NCBI RefSeq assembly: GCF_965213555.1
Contig: NZ_OZ243890.1
Location: 1,736,001-1,800,000 of the forward strand
Direction: 5' to 3'
Source of the DNA: Acuticoccus sp965213555
GTDB taxonomy: Bacteria > Pseudomonadota > Alphaproteobacteria > Rhizobiales > Amorphaceae
DNA length: 64,000 nucleotides
Shown: positions 61,903 through 64,000 of the stretch, piece by piece
How the letters are laid out: every line of letters begins with the position of its first letter
Position numbering within the stretch: the first letter of the stretch is position 1
Program-made: the position numbers and the translations under genes
The notes under the pieces: model-generated
The model's database searches: none
Told to the model about the DNA's origin: nothing
What the model saw: only the letters and a program-made list of their open reading frames with translations

Positions 61903-63645
61903 TCAGGGCTCGTTGCGGGCTCGGGCGGCGAGGGCCTCGAGCGTGGTGACCGGCGCCGTGGGCCGTCGGTCCAGCCCCTTCGCCTCGACGACGAGCAGGC
62001 GCTGCAGCACCTCGATGCGGTCCGCCTCGCGAGGCGGCTTGTCCCACCTCAGCCGAGACACGCGGGGGAAGCGCATGGCGACGCCGGACTTGTGCCGGGT
62101 GGAGCGGTTCAGGCCCTCGAACGCGATCTCGAGGACCAAGCCCCGATCGGGCTCGTGCACGACCTCGCGCACGGGACCGTAGCGGCTCACGGTGTTGTTG
62201 CGCACGAACTTGTCGATCTGCTTCAGCTCCTCGTCGGTAAAGCCGAAGTACGCCTTGCCCACCGGGACCAGCGCCTCGCCGTCCTCGCCCTCCATCCAGA
62301 CGCCGAACGTGTAGTCCGAGTAGAACGACGAGCGCTTGCCGGACCCCCGCTGCGCGTACATCAGGACGGCGTCGACGATGTGCGGGTCGCGCTTCCACTT
62401 GAACCACGGCCCCTTCGGGCGACCGGGAACGTAGGCGCTGTCGCCACGCTTCAGCATGACGCCCTCGACGGCGGCGGCGTCCTCGCCGGCGCCGGCGGAC
62501 GCAGGGTCGGCGCGCCCGTCCGCCACGTCCTGCCACGAGGCGAACTCGAGCTGCGCGGAAAGGTCGAACATCGGTCCGAGCCGGCTCGCGAACGCCTCTA
62601 GCCGACGGCGGCGCTCGTCGTAGGACAAGGCCCGTAGGTCCTCCGTGCCGTCCGACAGGATGTCGTAGAGCCGCACGAGCGGCGGGAACTCGCGCAGCAT
62701 CTTGGCGCTCACCGCCTTGCGGTTCAGCCGCTGCTGCAGGACGTTGAACGTCTGCACCCGGCCGTTGCGAGCGATCAGGAGCTCGCCATCGAGCGCGCCC
62801 TCGAAGTCCACCGCCGCGACGACGTCCGGGAACGCGCCGGAGATGTCCTCCCCGGAACGTGAGTACAGCCGCACGACGCGCCGTCCCGCCTGGTCGCACC
62901 CGGCGGCGATCTGCACGCGGATGCCGTCCCACTTCCACTCGGCGCGGAACGCCGCCGGTTCCTGGGTGCGCGTCAGCTCGTCGAGGTCCGTGGGGTTCGC
63001 GAGCATCGGCGGTCTGAACGGTGCGGGATCGACGCTGGAGGGCGCCGGGCCGCGGCCCTCGAGCCACCGGAAGAGCGGCTCGTAGGGCGCGGCGAGGCCG
63101 TGCCAGACCTCCTCGACCGCGTTGACCTCCACGGGACCGAGCCGCGCGACGGCCGTCTTCGCCAGGCGCGCGTTGACGCCGACGCGCAGCGCCCCGGTGA
63201 TGAGTTTCAAGAGCGCCCAGCGACCCTTCTCGTCGAGGTGGTCCAGCCAGTCTGCAAGCTGAGCGGCGAGCCCCGCCTTGCCGCCGGTCTGAAGCGTGGT
63301 GACGACCTGCGACAGCTGCGGGCTCGATGGCGGGTCGTTGTGCCCGATGAGCCCACCCGTGGGATCGGGCGGCCGGCGCGGCCACATCAGGGCGACGGTC
63401 TCCGACAGGTCGCCCACGTAGTCCCGCGACAGGGCGAACAGCACGGGGTCGGTGCGCTCGGCAACGAGCGCGCGGATGAGGCCGGGCTTGGCGTTCTGGA
63501 ACGACAGCTCGTCGGTGAGCGCGGCGAGGGCGTAGCCGCGCTCGGGGTCGGGCGCAGCGCGGAAGTAGGCCTCCATCAGCGCGAGCTTGCCGTTGCGCCG
63601 CGGCTCATAGGTCAACCGGTCGAGGAGGTGGGCGAACGCCTGCAT
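61903..63645 (-). CDS. ATP-dependent DNA ligase, cisplatin-damage-response type
   Basis: A 580-residue ligase that seals nicks using ATP. It has an N-terminal DNA-binding domain (about 1-200; MQAFAHLLDRLTYEPRRNGK, LSFQNAKPGLIRALVAERTD, SRDYVGDLSETVALMWP) and an adenylation domain with the nucleotidyl lysine Lys238 in EWKWDGIRVQ, then GELL and EGVMLKR. The OB-fold has WFKWKRDP and FPRVSRLRWDK. This subfamily usually sits with an Lhr-like helicase, an exonuclease and a phosphoesterase. None is visible on the left, and the right flank is outside the window. ATG 63645 fits the family start. An upstream ATG at 63765 does not. Confidence 0.93.
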   Translation of the reverse strand: MQAFAHLLDRLTYEPRRNGKLALMEAYFRAAPDPERGYALAALTDELSFQNAKPGLIRALVAERTDPVLFALSRDYVGDLSETVALMWPRRPPDPTGGLIGHNDPPSSPQLSQVVTTLQTGGKAGLAAQLADWLDHLDEKGRWALLKLITGALRVGVNARLAKTAVARLGPVEVNAVEEVWHGLAAPYEPLFRWLEGRGPAPSSVDPAPFRPPMLANPTDLDELTRTQEPAAFRAEWKWDGIRVQIAAGCDQAGRRVVRLYSRSGEDISGAFPDVVAAVDFEGALDGELLIARNGRVQTFNVLQQRLNRKAVSAKMLREFPPLVRLYDILSDGTEDLRALSYDERRRRLEAFASRLGPMFDLSAQLEFASWQDVADGRADPASAGAGEDAAAVEGVMLKRGDSAYVPGRPKGPWFKWKRDPHIVDAVLMYAQRGSGKRSSFYSDYTFGVWMEGEDGEALVPVGKAYFGFTDEELKQIDKFVRNNTVSRYGPVREVVHEPDRGLVLEIAFEGLNRSTRHKSGVAMRFPRVSRLRWDKPPREADRIEVLQRLLVVEAKGLDRRPTAPVTTLEALAARARNEP

Positions 63646-63816
63646 GGGGCGTGAGGTAGGTGCGCCGGCGCGCGAAGGCGAACCCTCGCTCCAGGGGCCC
63701 AGGTGCCCCGTGCACTCGAGACGAAGGCTGGCAGGTAGCGTCTGCGCCGGGTGCGCCCGCGTCACGCGTGAGCTGATGTGCGCCTCGTCCGCCGACGACG
63801 ATCGCTGAAGTCGACC

Positions 63817-64000
63817 CTACCGGACGGGGACGGGCTCCTGCGGCGAAGGCGGCTCGACCTTTGCGGGGGGCGGGAAGTCCGTGGCCTCCGTCGCGGGCGA
63901 GCTGGGTTGCCCGGCTACCGGCGCGCCTCCGGCTGAGGGGGCCCGAGCCCCCGTCCGCTCAACCGGAGCGTCGACCTCCGGGGAACCGACGGCTTCGAAC
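63817..64000 (-). CDS. C-terminal end of an unidentified gene (runs off the right edge)
   Basis: On the minus strand one frame is open from the window edge for 60 codons to a TAG at 63817-63819. It reads as a Pro/Ala/Glu-rich tail (VGSPEVDAPVERTGARAPSA, ending PPSPQEPVPVR). Low-complexity tails like this are common in secreted or membrane-anchored alphaproteobacterial proteins. The product cannot be named. The 172-bp gap to the ligase start holds nothing recognised. Confidence 0.45.
   Translation of the reverse strand, partial: FEAVGSPEVDAPVERTGARAPSAGGAPVAGQPSSPATEATDFPPPAKVEPPSPQEPVPVR

Overview
The window is high-GC DNA (mostly about 70% by eye) with dense, alternating operons. It reads as a chromosomal segment of an alphaproteobacterium, most likely of the Hyphomicrobiales (Rhizobiales) type. 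The evidence is the combination of GcrA, GapR (DUF2312) and a DivL-like kinase next to a TsaE/phosphotransferase fusion, the argD-argF-hslO order, DUF1036-pyk beside gapR, a cisplatin-type ATP-dependent DNA ligase, and several TRAP/TAXI transporters. No phage, plasmid, CRISPR or transposase gene is visible. Genus-level assignment is not possible from sequence reading alone.

Layout. 1-4.2 kb (minus): a TsaE/sugar-kinase fusion that runs off the left edge, a DivL-like kinase with Tyr in place of the phospho-acceptor His, and msrP broken by one extra base. 4.4-12.1 kb (plus): a complete phosphate regulon, phoR-pstSCAB-phoU-phoB. 12.2-16.4 kb: gcrA (minus) divergent from argD-argF-hslO. 16.4-21.5 kb: DUF305 protein, membrane-fusion protein and RND pump behind a CsoR-like operator. 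21.5-28.2 kb: TPR protein, GT39-like transferase, DUF3445 protein, pepF and a large L,D-transpeptidase. 28.3-33.2 kb: DUF882 protein, gapR, DUF1036 protein and pyk. 33.15-34.05 kb: a degenerate tandem array made from the 3' end of pyk. 34.2-36.2 kb: GT2 synthase. 36.2-41.4 kb (minus): TRAP permease-pxpA-pxpB-pxpC, a probable 5-oxoproline uptake and hydrolysis operon. 41.5-47.4 kb: DUF924 and CPBP proteins, a Tat-exported GMC dehydrogenase pair, azlCD, tenA, a broken membrane-protein gene and tRNA-Thr(CGT). 47.4-52.5 kb: DHA2 exporter and dctP-dctQ-dctM. 52.5-56.3 kb (minus): three paralogous secreted PRC-barrel proteins, two with EF-hands, all with QPE-type repeats, one frameshifted. 56.5-64 kb: TAXI binding protein, carboxymuconolactone-decarboxylase-like protein, DUF2927 protein, a second L,D-transpeptidase, a Crp/Fnr regulator, a structured non-coding stretch, the DNA ligase and the tail of one more gene.

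How they work together. PhoR/PhoB and PhoU form the phosphate control loop for the Pst importer. DivL-like kinase, GcrA and GapR are three parts of the alphaproteobacterial cell-cycle and chromosome circuitry within 30 kb. Two L,D-transpeptidases, the DUF882 protein and the cell-wall-sugar kinase moiety point to envelope work. Two TRAP systems plus one TAXI binding protein point to scavenging of organic acids.

Most notable items: the pyk-derived tandem array, the DivL-type H-box, the PRC/EF-hand/repeat cluster, the possible three-way-junction element near 61.6 kb, and the pyroglutamate TRAP operon without its own binding protein. Three loci (msrP, the gene next to tRNA-Thr, and the third PRC gene) carry small indels. 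Either the assembly has errors there or these genes are decaying.
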